This document shows, piece by piece, positions 26,767 through 35,430 of a stretch of 64,000 nucleotides of DNA. The DNA is from Chelativorans xinjiangensis. GTDB taxonomy: Bacteria > Pseudomonadota > Alphaproteobacteria > Rhizobiales > Rhizobiaceae. Position 1 is the stretch's first letter, and each line of letters starts with the position of its first letter. A program made the position numbers and the translations under genes. The notes under the pieces are model-generated. The model saw only the letters and a program-made list of their open reading frames with translations, had not been told where the DNA came from and ran no database searches. The stretch lies in contig NZ_WQNH01000039.1 of the NCBI RefSeq assembly GCF_009812055.1, positions 16,330 through 80,329 on the forward strand, in the 5' to 3' direction.

Positions 26767-27785
26767 TAGGTCTCCACGAAGCTCGCGTCGACCAGCTTCT
26801 CCATGCTCACACCCTCCGGCACCAGGCCTTCCGACTTGAACCACTCGAGCTGGTCTTCGACGCTGGCGAGGTTCAACGCCGCATTGGGGCTCATGCGCAT
26901 GGCGCCGGTGCTGATGCGCGGGGCCGCCTTGTCGAGGGGTTGGTCGGCATAGATGTATTCGTGGATCGCCGCGACGATTTCCGCCGTCTCGTCCTCGCCC
27001 ATCGTCTTGTCGACCAGGGCCGCGTTGTAGTCGTCCATGCCCTTGGAAAGGCCGCCCAGGAAGCGCTTCACGAGGTCTGGCTTTTCCTGCGTGTTGGCGG
27101 TCGAGGTGAAAATGGTGGTCACCTGATAATCGTCGATATAGTCGGAGACCTTGCCGATCTCGACCACGTCGCCGCCCGCCGTCAGGCTGCCGGCGATGTT
27201 GGGTACGATGGACCAGGCGTCGATCTGCCCGCTCTTCAGCGCGGCGATCACCGCCGGCACCTTCTGCAGCGGTCTGAGGTGGATCTCGGAGCGCGCGAAG
27301 CCTTCTCCGTCGGCGATCTTATGCGCCATGTAGTGGAAGGAGGAGCCGGTGGTGGTGATGCCGAAGCTGCGTCCCTTCAGGTCCGCCGGGCTTGTCACGC
27401 CGGCATCATGCGCCGCCTTGGAGACGAGGATCTTCTGCCCCTCGATCTCCGGCGTCTCCTGCAGCGCTCCGCCGATCACCTTGATCACACCCTTGTCGGC
27501 CAGGCTGATGAGCCCGCCGGAAATCGCCGTCATGCCGAAATCGACGTCTCCCGAGGCGATCGCCACCGCCATCGGCTGGGCCGACTGGAAGCTGACGAAC
27601 TCCACCTCGAGGTCCTGATCGGCGAAATAGCCCTTGGCCTCGGCGATGATGCTCGGCGAATGCGAGGTGAGCGAGGGGATGATGCCGACATTGATCTTGT
27701 CGGCGGCCTGCGCGCCGGCGGCCACAAGGCCTGCCGCCCCGGCAAGTGTCGCCACCACGAACGACCTGCGTGTAACTGTGAACAT
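26763..27785 (-). CDS. ABC transporter substrate-binding protein, NitT/TauT (NMT1/THI5-like)
   Basis: 340 residues with a twin-arginine-like leader (TRRSFVVATLAGAAGLVAAG) and cleavage likely after AQAA near residue 28. The mature chain starts DKINVGIIPSLTSHSPSII and has the family block YFADQDLEVEFVSFQSAQP and GDVDFGMTAIS. Possible Tat export would imply folding or cofactor binding before secretion, but a Sec signal is also compatible. It is the first gene of the transporter operon and is divergent from a SAF-domain oxidoreductase gene, which may act on the imported compound. Confidence 0.9.
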   Translation of the reverse strand: MFTVTRRSFVVATLAGAAGLVAAGAQAADKINVGIIPSLTSHSPSIIAEAKGYFADQDLEVEFVSFQSAQPMAVAIASGDVDFGMTAISGGLISLADKGVIKVIGGALQETPEIEGQKILVSKAAHDAGVTSPADLKGRSFGITTTGSSFHYMAHKIADGEGFARSEIHLRPLQKVPAVIAALKSGQIDAWSIVPNIAGSLTAGGDVVEIGKVSDYIDDYQVTTIFTSTANTQEKPDLVKRFLGGLSKGMDDYNAALVDKTMGEDETAEIVAAIHEYIYADQPLDKAAPRISTGAMRMSPNAALNLASVEDQLEWFKSEGLVPEGVSMEKLVDASFVETY

Positions 27786-27885
27786 AAGCTCCTCCCTTGG
27801 TCACGTCCTGATCTATGCTCGGCTCCTCGCACAGCGCTCCCGGACGGGCAAGGGAAAAAGCCGGTTCTCCGCCCGCCGGGCGACC

Positions 27886-28002
27886 TGGTGGTCTGACCCA
27901 AACGGATGGCACCCGTTTGGAAAAGCCAGCCCACAAGCTGTTGGTCTGGTGGGGCGATTTGCCCTGACAGATGGGTACCATCTGTCAGGATCGCACCACT
28001 AG
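27886..28002. repeat. MITE-like element, copy 1 of 3 (TAGTGGT family)
   Basis: About 116 bp with short terminal inverted repeats (TGGTGGTCTGACC at the left, complement of TAGTGGTGCGATCC at the right). It holds two strong hairpins: CCAAACGG/CCGTTTGG and the palindrome CTGACAGATGG TACC CATCTGTCAG type. It is almost identical to 40497-40612, and 43281-43319 is an internally deleted copy. No ORF. This copy sits in the divergent promoter region between the binding-protein and oxidoreductase genes. Confidence 0.85.
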
Positions 28003-28063
28003 GTTGACAAAGCGCCGTGCCGGCCCTCTATCTCCGGCCATCTCTCATGCCGGGAAACCACTG

Positions 28064-29392
28064 ATGACCAATGTCGCCCTCACTGGCCTTGCCCGCGATC
28101 TCGCCCGCCGCGCCGAGGAGGGGCGGCCGGTGCGCATCGGCGTCATCGGCTGCGGCGAGATGGGCACCGACATCGTCACCCAGGTCGCCCTCATGCGCGG
28201 CATCGAGGTCGCCGCCATCGCCGACCGCCGCTACGTGAATGCAGAGGCTGCTATTCGCACCGCCGGCCGCGCGCCGGAAAGTGCCATGCGCGCCGCCTCC
28301 GTCGGCGCCATGGCCGATGCCATCCGCGCGGGCCGCACGGCCATCGTCGGTGACGCCATGCATCTCATGGAGAGTGAACACGTCGACGTTATCGTCGATG
28401 CCACGGGCAGGCCCACCGCCGGCGCCGAATATGGCCTTGCCGCCATTGAGGCGGGCAAGCATCTCGTCATGATGAATGTCGAGGCCGACGTCACCATCGG
28501 CGCCTATCTGCGGCGCCTGGCCGACAGGCGCGGCGTCGTCTATTCGCTGGGCGCCGGCGACGAGCCGTCCTCCTGCATGGAACTGGTCGAGTTCGTCACC
28601 GCCATGGGGCACGACGTCGTGGCCGCCGGCAAGGGCAAGAACAACCCTCTCAACCACGACGCCACGCCGGACGATTATCGCCAGGAGGCCGAGCGCCGCA
28701 ACATGAACCCGCGCATGCTGGTGGAGTTCGTCGACGGCTCCAAGACCATGGTGGAGATGGCGGCGATCGCCAATGCCACCGGCCTCGTGCCCGACAAGCC
28801 CGGCATGCACGGCCCCGCCGCCAGCCTGGAAGATCTGCCGCGCGTGCTCTGCCCGGCGGCCGACGGCGGCGTGCTGTCGAAGAAGGGGTGCGTGGATTTC
28901 ACGATCGGCAAGGGCGTCGCCCCCGGCGTTTTCGTGATCGCCGACATGGCCCACCCGCGCCTGCACGAGCGCATGGCCGACCTGAAGCTGGGCGAGGGGC
29001 CTTACTTCACCTTCTACCGCCCCCATCACCTGACGAGCCTCGAAGTGCCGCTCACCTGTGCCCGTGCCGTCCTCTACGGCAAACCCGACATGGTGCCGCT
29101 CGACAGGCCCGTGGCCGAGGTCTGCGCGGTCGCCAAGCGCGACCTCGCCTCCGGCGAAAAGCTCGATGCCATCGGCGAATACACCTACCGTTCATGGATC
29201 ATGACGGCCGAAGACGCCCGCGCCGCGGGCGCCGCCCCCTGCGGCCTTCTCGAAGGCGGCACGGTCACCGCGCCGGTGAAGAAGGGCGCGCTCATCACCC
29301 ACGACAACACCGCCCCCATCCCCGGCACGAAGCTGATGGAACTGCGCCGGCTGCAGGACGAGATGGTGTTGTCAGGCACGGCCCAGCTCTAA
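28064..29392 (+). CDS. NAD(P)-dependent oxidoreductase with C-terminal SAF domain (homoserine dehydrogenase-like)
   Basis: 442 residues from the ATG at 28064; the frame open from 27971 starts inside the MITE-like repeat. A Rossmann motif GVIGCGEMG (26-34) and VDVIVDATGRPTAGAEYG resemble homoserine dehydrogenase and related DRL/apionate-oxidoisomerase-type enzymes. The C-terminal 90 residues (DRPVAEVCAVAKRDLASGEK to the end) look like a SAF domain. The pair with the NitT-type transporter upstream suggests catabolism of an imported branched sugar acid or similar compound, but no substrate can be fixed. Confidence 0.8.
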   Translation: MTNVALTGLARDLARRAEEGRPVRIGVIGCGEMGTDIVTQVALMRGIEVAAIADRRYVNAEAAIRTAGRAPESAMRAASVGAMADAIRAGRTAIVGDAMHLMESEHVDVIVDATGRPTAGAEYGLAAIEAGKHLVMMNVEADVTIGAYLRRLADRRGVVYSLGAGDEPSSCMELVEFVTAMGHDVVAAGKGKNNPLNHDATPDDYRQEAERRNMNPRMLVEFVDGSKTMVEMAAIANATGLVPDKPGMHGPAASLEDLPRVLCPAADGGVLSKKGCVDFTIGKGVAPGVFVIADMAHPRLHERMADLKLGEGPYFTFYRPHHLTSLEVPLTCARAVLYGKPDMVPLDRPVAEVCAVAKRDLASGEKLDAIGEYTYRSWIMTAEDARAAGAAPCGLLEGGTVTAPVKKGALITHDNTAPIPGTKLMELRRLQDEMVLSGTAQL

Positions 29393-29424
29393 ATCGGGAT
29401 GAATATTCACTGGGTCACCCCAAT

Positions 29425-29578
29425 CGCGCGTCATCCCGGAAGTCGGAGCCCGCAGGGCGGAGGCTGTCCGGGACCCATTCCGGAATGTCGAAGCCACGGA
29501 ATGGGTCCCGGCCCTCACTGAGCCTGTCCTCGGGCTCGCCGAAGGCGAGACCCGGGGGTTCGGCCGGGATGACGCGCG
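29425..29578. repeat. Dispersed palindromic repeat R1
   Basis: A ~150-bp element bounded by GCGCGTCATCCCGGAAG and GCCGGGATGACGCGC, with inner inverted arms CCGGGACCCATTCCG / CACGGAATGGGTCCCGG. It shares these parts with R2 (30451-30581) and R3 (35228-35374). R1 differs in its centre. It lies between convergent oxidoreductase and proC genes and could act as a bidirectional terminator or mRNA stabiliser. Confidence 0.85.
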
Positions 29579-29604
29579 GTTGGGTAACCCGGTCTCATCT
29601 GGCT

Positions 29605-30408
29605 TCACTTCCCCAACTCGACAGACCGCCGCTTCGCCGCCTCCACCGCCGCGCTCACCAGCTCCACCAGCCGCTCCTCGCCCATCAGCACGCCGAGCGC
29701 GGCCGCCGTGGTGCCGCCCGGGCTCGTCACCTCTTCGCGCAGCGTTCCCGGCTCCTCGCCGCTTTCCTTGGCAAGGCACGCCGCGCCGTAGACGGTCTGC
29801 ATGGCAAGCAGCTTGGCGGTGTCGGCCGGCAGCCCGGCCTTCTCGCCCGCCGCCGCCAGGCACTCGATGAAGTGGAACACGTAGGCCGGCCCCGAGCCCG
29901 AGACCGCCGTCACCGCGTCCATCAGCGCCTCGTCCGCAACCGTCGCGACGGCGCCGCTGGCCGCCAGCAGCCCGTCCACGAACGCCTTCGTCTCCGGTCG
30001 CACGTTGCGGTTGGCGAACACCACTATCATGCCCTTGCCGATGGCCGCCGGCGTGTTGGGCATGCAGCGCATGACGGCCGCCTCGCCGCCGAGAAGGTCC
30101 TCGAATGTCGCCACGCCCGTCCCCGCGGCAACGCTCAGATAGGTCGCGCCCTCAAGATCCCGATACGCCGGCACCACGTCGCCGATCACCTGCGGCTTCA
30201 CCGCGAAGACGACGAGATCGGCCGCAGTTTCCAGCTCCCGCGCATCCGCCGCCACCGTGACGCCGTGCGTGGCCGCCCGCGCCCGCAGCCCCTCGTTCGG
30301 CTCCACCACCGTGACATCGCCCGCGGCCAGCCTGCCGGCCGCCAGCCAGCCCTTCAGCATCGCGTAGCCCATATTGCCGCAGCCAACCAGAACAACCTTC
30401 CTGCCCAT
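29605..30408 (-). CDS. proC: Pyrroline-5-carboxylate reductase
   Basis: 267 residues from the ATG at 30408, with AAGGAGG eight bases upstream (a TTG one codon earlier is possible). The NAD(P) motif VGCGNMG (8-14), the strand VVFAVKPQ, MRCMPNTPAAIGKG and the C-terminal signature TAVSGSGPAYVFHFIE ... EVTSPGGTTAAAL are all present. It catalyses the last step of proline synthesis, reducing pyrroline-5-carboxylate with NAD(P)H. It is flanked by copies R1 and R2 of a dispersed repeat and is not in an operon. Confidence 0.96.
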   Translation of the reverse strand: MGRKVVLVGCGNMGYAMLKGWLAAGRLAAGDVTVVEPNEGLRARAATHGVTVAADARELETAADLVVFAVKPQVIGDVVPAYRDLEGATYLSVAAGTGVATFEDLLGGEAAVMRCMPNTPAAIGKGMIVVFANRNVRPETKAFVDGLLAASGAVATVADEALMDAVTAVSGSGPAYVFHFIECLAAAGEKAGLPADTAKLLAMQTVYGAACLAKESGEEPGTLREEVTSPGGTTAAALGVLMGEERLVELVSAAVEAAKRRSVELGK

Positions 30409-30450
30409 CAACGCCTCCTTCGGTTACAGCCAGATTAGGTCGGGTCACCC

Positions 30451-30581
30451 ACCGCGGGGAGAAGCGGAGGCTGTCCGGGACCCATTCTCGCCTCGCTGAA
30501 GCTCCGGCGAAGCGGGCCGGAACGTCGATGTCACGGAATGGATCCCGGACAAGCCTTCAGCTTTCCGGGATGACGCGCGGT
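30451..30581. repeat. Dispersed palindromic repeat R2
   Basis: Shares GGCTGTCCGGGACCCATTCT, CCTCGCTGAAGCTCCGGCGA and TTTCCGGGATGACGCGC with R3. The left outer arm present in R1 and R3 (CGTCATCCCGGAAG) is missing, so this copy is truncated. It lies in the proC-folD intergenic region. Confidence 0.8.
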
Positions 30582-30792
30582 GGATGGCTTCGGTTGAATT
30601 CATCCCGCTCTAGACGAAGCAATGGCGCTTTTGGCCTGCCGATGCAACCGCCTCAGAGTCGATGCGCCCGCCGCCACGGCCGGGCCCCGCATTCGCGATT
30701 GCGTCAAAAGGCGGCGCATGTGCGGGATTGCACGCGCCGCCATTGCCGCATATGCGAGGGATCGGCAAAAACCGGACACGGGAGGGTGCCTC

Positions 30793-31689
30793 ATGGCAGA
30801 GTTGATCGACGGCAGGGCGGTGGCTGCCGAGGTGGTGGAGAAGGTGACCGCGCAGGCGGCCGGGCTGATCGCCGCCGGCACGACGCCGGGCCTTGCCGTC
30901 GTCATTGTCGGAGAGGACCCCGCAAGCCAGGTCTATGTCGCCTCCAAGTCGAAAAAGGCCAGGGAGTGCGGCTTCCATTCCGTCCAGCACACGCTCCCCG
31001 CCGAAACCCCCGAGGAAGAGCTCGTCGCCCTGGTCGAGGCGCTCAACCGCGATCCCGCGATCCACGGCATCCTGGTGCAGCTTCCCCTGCCGGACCACGT
31101 CGACGCCGGCCGCATCATCCAGACGATCGCGCCGGAAAAGGACGTCGACGGCTTCCATTTCATCAATGTCGGCAAGCTCGGCACCGGCGAGCTCGCCACC
31201 GCCTTCGTCCCCTGCACGCCGGCCGGCTCCATGCTCCTCCTGCAGCGTGTGCGCGGCAAGGACCTTTCCGGCCTTTCCGCCGTCGTCGTCGGCCGTTCCA
31301 ACATCGTCGGCAAGCCGATGGCCAACCTGCTTCTGGCCGCCAACGCCACCGTCACCATCGCCCACAGCCGCACGGCGGACCTTCCCGCGCTCGCCCGCAC
31401 GGCCGACATCCTGGTCGCCGCCGTCGGCAGGCCCGAGATGGTCAAGGGCGACTGGGTCAAGCCCGGCGCCACCGTCATCGACGTCGGCATCAACCGCATC
31501 CCCGCCCCGGAAAAGGGCGAGGGCAAGACGCGGCTCGTCGGCGACGTCGCCTTCGAAGAGGCGAGGGCGGTGGCCGGCGCCATCACGCCGGTTCCCGGCG
31601 GCGTCGGCCCCATGACCATCGCCATGCTGATGGCCAACACGCTCACCTCCGCCTGCCGCGCCGCTGGGCGCAAGCCGCCCGTCTTCTGA
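30793..31689 (+). CDS. folD: Bifunctional methylenetetrahydrofolate dehydrogenase/cyclohydrolase
   Basis: 298 residues from the ATG at 30793 ([20 protein letters not shown]); the frame is open further upstream but this start fits the family. Signatures: [14 protein letters not shown] with the catalytic Lys, [29 protein letters not shown] and [15 protein letters not shown]. It interconverts methylene-, methenyl- and 10-formyl-tetrahydrofolate using NADP and feeds purine and formyl-methionine synthesis. A DJ-1/AraC regulator gene follows after 57 bp on the same strand. Confidence 0.96.
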   Translation: MAELIDGRAVAAEVVEKVTAQAAGLIAAGTTPGLAVVIVGEDPASQVYVASKSKKARECGFHSVQHTLPAETPEEELVALVEALNRDPAIHGILVQLPLPDHVDAGRIIQTIAPEKDVDGFHFINVGKLGTGELATAFVPCTPAGSMLLLQRVRGKDLSGLSAVVVGRSNIVGKPMANLLLAANATVTIAHSRTADLPALARTADILVAAVGRPEMVKGDWVKPGATVIDVGINRIPAPEKGEGKTRLVGDVAFEEARAVAGAITPVPGGVGPMTIAMLMANTLTSACRAAGRKPPVF

Positions 31690-31746
31690 CCGCCCATCCC
31701 CGGCATGGCTTTCCGCGCTCCGCCATATCCTGTAGAAAGCCCCTCC

Positions 31747-32709
31747 ATGACCGAGGGCACGGCGGAGGGCCGGCAGTTCGCGTTCCTGCTGGTCGACAGG
31801 TTCTCCATGTTTTCGCTCGCCGCGGCGATCGACACCTTCCGCTCGGCCAACCGTCTGCTCGACCGCGATTTCTACAGGTGGATCACGGTGTCGGCCGACG
31901 GCGAGGCCGTCATGGCCTCCAACGGCCTGCCCATCAAGGTCGACTATGCAGTCGCCGACCTGCCGACAGCCGACATCCTCTTCGTCTGCGTCGGCCTTGC
32001 CACCGAGTTTCCCGGCAAGAGCAAGGTGCTTGCCGCGCTCCGCGCCTGGGGCCGCCAGGGCCGCGCGCTCGGCGCCATCGCCGCCGGTTCCCTGCTTCTT
32101 GCCGAGGCCGGCCAGCTCGACGGCCACCGCTGCACCATCCACTGGGAAAACCGCGCCGGCTTCAAGGAGCGCTTCCCGGAGATCGAGTGCACCGGCAACG
32201 TCTACGAGATCGACCGCAAGCGCTACACCTGCGCCGGCGTCACCACCTCCATCGATCTGATGCTGGAGATCGTCCGCGCCGATTTCGGCAACGGCCTCGT
32301 CAACGAGGTCGCCAACCAGTTCCAGCACGAGCGCGTCCGCTCTCCGATAGACCGCCAGCGCATCGGCCCGGAGCGCGACCTCGTCGGCAAGTCCGAGAAG
32401 CTGCAGAAGATCGTCGCCCTGATGGCCGAGAACCTCGACGAGCCCTTTTCGGCGGTCGACCTCGCCAAGTCCGCCGGCCTCTCCGTCCGCCAGGTCGAGC
32501 GCCTCTTCCTGCGCCATCTGGGCATGACCCCCGGTCGCTACTACATGCGCCTGCGCCTTGAGCGCGCCCGCGAGCTCCTGCGCCAGACCAACATGTCCAT
32601 CCTCGACGTCGCCATCGCCACCGGCTTCACCTCCCACTCCTACTTTGCCCAAAGCTACCGCATGCAATTCGGCAGGCCGCCGAGCGACGAGAGAAGGACG
32701 ACGTATTGA
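31747..32709 (+). CDS. GlxA-type transcriptional regulator (DJ-1 domain plus AraC helix-turn-helix)
   Basis: 320 residues from the ATG at 31747. The N-terminal DJ-1/PfpI-like domain (FAFLLVDRFSMFSLAAAIDT) lacks the elbow cysteine seen in the sister protein at 21637 (here AIAAGSLLLAEAG), so it is a binding, not catalytic, domain. The C-terminal AraC domain is complete (SVRQVERLFLRHLGMTPGRY and VAIATGFTSHSYFAQSYR). Homologues regulate use of glycine betaine, dimethylglycine, carnitine or arginine. It follows folD and may be co-transcribed, which would fit control of one-carbon or methylamine metabolism; this is speculative. Confidence 0.9.
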   Translation: MTEGTAEGRQFAFLLVDRFSMFSLAAAIDTFRSANRLLDRDFYRWITVSADGEAVMASNGLPIKVDYAVADLPTADILFVCVGLATEFPGKSKVLAALRAWGRQGRALGAIAAGSLLLAEAGQLDGHRCTIHWENRAGFKERFPEIECTGNVYEIDRKRYTCAGVTTSIDLMLEIVRADFGNGLVNEVANQFQHERVRSPIDRQRIGPERDLVGKSEKLQKIVALMAENLDEPFSAVDLAKSAGLSVRQVERLFLRHLGMTPGRYYMRLRLERARELLRQTNMSILDVAIATGFTSHSYFAQSYRMQFGRPPSDERRTTY

Positions 32710-32715
32710 GGCGCC

Positions 32716-34119
32716 TCACGCCATAGCCGTCCAAAAAAGCCCGGCGAGCGCCGACAGGAGCAGCACCGCCATCAAGGGAACGCCGAGCCGGAAGATGGCG
32801 AAAACGGCGGCCGTCGTGAGCACCAGCGCGGGAAGGCTCACGCTCGACCAGACCGGCACCTCCACCACCAGCCCGTAGCCGCTCCAGGGCGACACATCGC
32901 GAAAGATCGCATGGAGTGCGAACCAGACGGCAAGGTTCATGACGACGCCCACAACGGCGGCCGTGATGGCCGACATGGCGCCCGTCATGGCGCGATTGTC
33001 GCGCAGCGTCTCGATGAAGGGCGCGCCGAGAAAGATCCACAGGAAACAAGGCACGAAGGTCACCCACGTCGTGAGAACCGCGGCAAGGGTGGCCGCCATC
33101 ATGGGGCTGAGCGTGCCGGGATCGCGATAGGCGCCGATGAACCCCACGAACTGGACAACCTGGATGAGCGGCCCCGGCGTCGTCTCCGCCATGCCAAGGC
33201 CGTCCAGCATCTCGCCCGGCTGAAGCCAGCCATAGTGCTGCACCGCCTCCTGCGCCACATAAGCGAGCACCGCATAGGCGCCGCCGAAGGTCACCACCGC
33301 CATCTGGCTGAAGAAAAGCGCGATCTGGCTGAACACGTTGTCCATGCCGAGTATGGCGATGATGGCCGCCACAGGCCCCAGCCACAGGGCAAGGAGGACG
33401 CCCGAGACCTTGAGCGACCAGGCCACGTTGGGTCGCGCGTGGGCCGGCACTCCCTTGCCCAGAGCAGAGTCCCCGTCGGAGAGAACGTCTTTCGATGCCT
33501 TGCCGTGGCCGCCGCCGATCTGGAACAGCGGGGAGCCCATCCGCCCACCGAAATAGCCGATCAGCGCAGCGGACAGGATAATGAGCGGAAAGGGCACACC
33601 GAAGAAAAAGATGGCGATGAAGGCGGCGACCGCGATGGCGATCATCGCCGGGTTCTTCAGCGCGCGCCTGCCGATGCGCGCCACCGCGTGAAGCACGATG
33701 GCGAGCACCGCCGCCTTGAGCCCGAAGAACAGGCCCTCGACGATGCCGACATTGCCGAAGGCGGCGTAGATGTAGCTGAGCGCAAGGATGGACAGGAAAC
33801 CGGGGAGCACGAAGAGCGTGCCGGCAATGATGCCGCCCGCCGTCCGGTGCAGCAGCCAACCGATATAGACGGCAAGCTGCTGCGCCTCCGGTCCGGGGAG
33901 CAGCATGCAGTAGTTGAGTGCGTGGAGAAAGCGGTTCTCGCCGATCCAGCGCTTCTCCTCGACGATGATGCGGTGCATGACCGCGATCTGCCCGGCGGGC
34001 CCGCCGAAGCTGAGGGCCGCCACCCGCAGCCAGACCTTCAGCCCTTCTGCAAAGGAGATGCCGTGCCCACCGCCGGGCCGGTTCAGGCTCGCGGAGACAT
34101 CGGAAAGCTGCTCGCTCAT
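32716..34119 (-). CDS. chrA: Chromate efflux transporter ChrA (long form)
   Basis: 467 residues from the ATG at 34119, which overlaps the stop codon of the upstream gene (ATGA). Two homologous CHR domains are seen. Each begins with the AxxSFGGPAGQIAVMH / VTFGGAYAVLAYVA type motif and carries LPGPEAQQLAVYIG or TTPGPLIQVVQFVG, the latter two being the hallmark of ChrA. About ten hydrophobic segments. It exports chromate from the cytoplasm. A cytoplasmic insertion of about 55 polar residues separates the two domains. Paired with the rhodanese/ChrB-like gene upstream. Confidence 0.94.
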   Translation of the reverse strand: MSEQLSDVSASLNRPGGGHGISFAEGLKVWLRVAALSFGGPAGQIAVMHRIIVEEKRWIGENRFLHALNYCMLLPGPEAQQLAVYIGWLLHRTAGGIIAGTLFVLPGFLSILALSYIYAAFGNVGIVEGLFFGLKAAVLAIVLHAVARIGRRALKNPAMIAIAVAAFIAIFFFGVPFPLIILSAALIGYFGGRMGSPLFQIGGGHGKASKDVLSDGDSALGKGVPAHARPNVAWSLKVSGVLLALWLGPVAAIIAILGMDNVFSQIALFFSQMAVVTFGGAYAVLAYVAQEAVQHYGWLQPGEMLDGLGMAETTPGPLIQVVQFVGFIGAYRDPGTLSPMMAATLAAVLTTWVTFVPCFLWIFLGAPFIETLRDNRAMTGAMSAITAAVVGVVMNLAVWFALHAIFRDVSPWSGYGLVVEVPVWSSVSLPALVLTTAAVFAIFRLGVPLMAVLLLSALAGLFWTAMA

Positions 34120-34940
34120 CTCGTCTGCCTGGGTTTGGCCGAAGGCCAGTTGTGGGTTTCGTCCGTGGCGTCGCGGCACCAGCGGTAGAAGGCATCGTAG
34201 AGCACCATGCCGGCTTCGAGCTGTTGCAGATCGTCGGCGAACATGCGCGACAGCCCAAGCGACGCGGCAAGCAGGCCGGGTGCTTCAGGGGCGAGGTCGA
34301 GCCGCGCGGTGTCGGCGCCACGGATGATCGCCGCAAGCCTCAGGAGCGGCTCGGTGGTCAGGCCGAACTCCTCAACCATGACGTCGAAGGTGCAAAGCTC
34401 GCCGCGGTGGCTCCAGAAGACGTCCTCGATATCGAAGGGAACGGCATTGAACCGCTCGCCCACGGCAATCACCTCCTGCGGGGCGACGAACAGGAAGACG
34501 GCTTGAGGGTCGACGAAGCGCCGGATAAGCCAGGGGCAGGCGATGCGGTCGATCTTGGGCCGCGCCCGGGTGACCCAGACCGTTCCGCCCCCGGCGAACG
34601 CCCCTGGCAGTCGCTCCGCCGGCACGGCCGGCAACCCCGCATCCAGCCAGGCCTCGAAGCCGCCCTCCAGCGATTCGGCGGCGATCCCCTGATGGCGCAG
34701 CCAGGCAGCCGCCCCTTCGCTGAGTTTCTTGCCGCTTTGGCAGATGACGACCGCGGAGCGCCCTTCGACCGCAGGGCCCCAGTCGCGCACCTCCTCATGC
34801 GGCCGGCGGACCGAGCCGGGTATCAGCCGCGGGTCGGCGGAAAAGTCCTCGTCGTTGCGGACATCGATCAGGGCAGGGCAGTTGGGCGTGCCGACCAGGC
34901 GGGAAAGTTTGTCGATGGAGATAGTGGTGGGAGAGGGCAT
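34116..34940 (-). CDS. Rhodanese domain fused to ChrB-type chromate resistance domain
   Basis: 274 residues. Residues 1-105 form a rhodanese domain with the loop VVICQSGKK (Cys67) and LEGGFEAWLDAG. Residues from about 120 on match the ChrB C-terminal domain: TRARPKIDRIACPWLIRRFV, FWSHRGELCTFDVMVEEFGL and YRWCRDATDETHNWP. Classical ChrB has a different N-terminal regulatory domain, so here a sulfurtransferase-like domain replaces it. The gene is translationally coupled to chrA. It may sense or reduce chromate or protect thiols during chromate stress; its molecular role is not established. Confidence 0.87.
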   Translation of the reverse strand: MPSPTTISIDKLSRLVGTPNCPALIDVRNDEDFSADPRLIPGSVRRPHEEVRDWGPAVEGRSAVVICQSGKKLSEGAAAWLRHQGIAAESLEGGFEAWLDAGLPAVPAERLPGAFAGGGTVWVTRARPKIDRIACPWLIRRFVDPQAVFLFVAPQEVIAVGERFNAVPFDIEDVFWSHRGELCTFDVMVEEFGLTTEPLLRLAAIIRGADTARLDLAPEAPGLLAASLGLSRMFADDLQQLEAGMVLYDAFYRWCRDATDETHNWPSAKPRQTR

Positions 34941-35227
34941 GACGCGTCCTTCCGTTTAACGGGTTCATGGACGCGATTCTTGGGCTGGCGCCTCGTGGGG
35001 AGATCGCGATCCCCATGTATAATTTCTTGCGCCCCGCGCGGCGCATGTCAAGCGCTTCGGCCAGAACGCGGCAGCCCTGATCGTCGAACACGGCGCCAAC
35101 CTTCGCGCTGGGATAAATCCGGCGGTCAGAATCCGCCAACCCACCCCGCTCCACCTTCGCCCTTCGGTTTCGGTGGACGGGTCGCGGCGCCCCCTCAGGG
35201 CGTCATCCCCCACCCCACCCCACCCCA

Positions 35228-35374
35228 CGCGCGTCATCCCGGAAGTCGGAGCGAAGCGGAGACTGTCCGGGACCCATTCTCACCTCGCTGAAGCTCCGGC
35301 GAAGCGCGCCGGAAGGTGGACGAGTCACGGAATGGGTCCCGGACAAGCCTTCGGCTTTCCGGGATGACGCGCGC
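35228..35374. repeat. Dispersed palindromic repeat R3
   Basis: The most complete copy: CGCGCGTCATCCCGGAAG at the left, TTTCCGGGATGACGCGCG at the right, with nested arms CTGTCCGGGACCCATTCT / CACGGAATGGGTCCCGGACA and the central CCTCGCTGAAGCTCCGGCGA shared with R2. No ORF. Located upstream of the chrB-chrA operon. Confidence 0.87.
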
Positions 35375-35430
35375 GGGCGGGTGGGATGACGCGCGTTGGA
35401 AAGGCGGCGGGCGCGCCCTTCACCTCAGCC

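Noticed and set aside
30528..32561. 677-codon plus frame overlapping folD
   Set aside because: Arginine/histidine-rich shadow in another frame of folD and the regulator gene.
30610..32667. 685-codon open frame on the minus strand opposite folD and the AraC gene
   Set aside because: Low-complexity Gly/Ala/Asp-rich translation, fully antisense to two well-supported genes; typical shadow frame in G+C-rich DNA.
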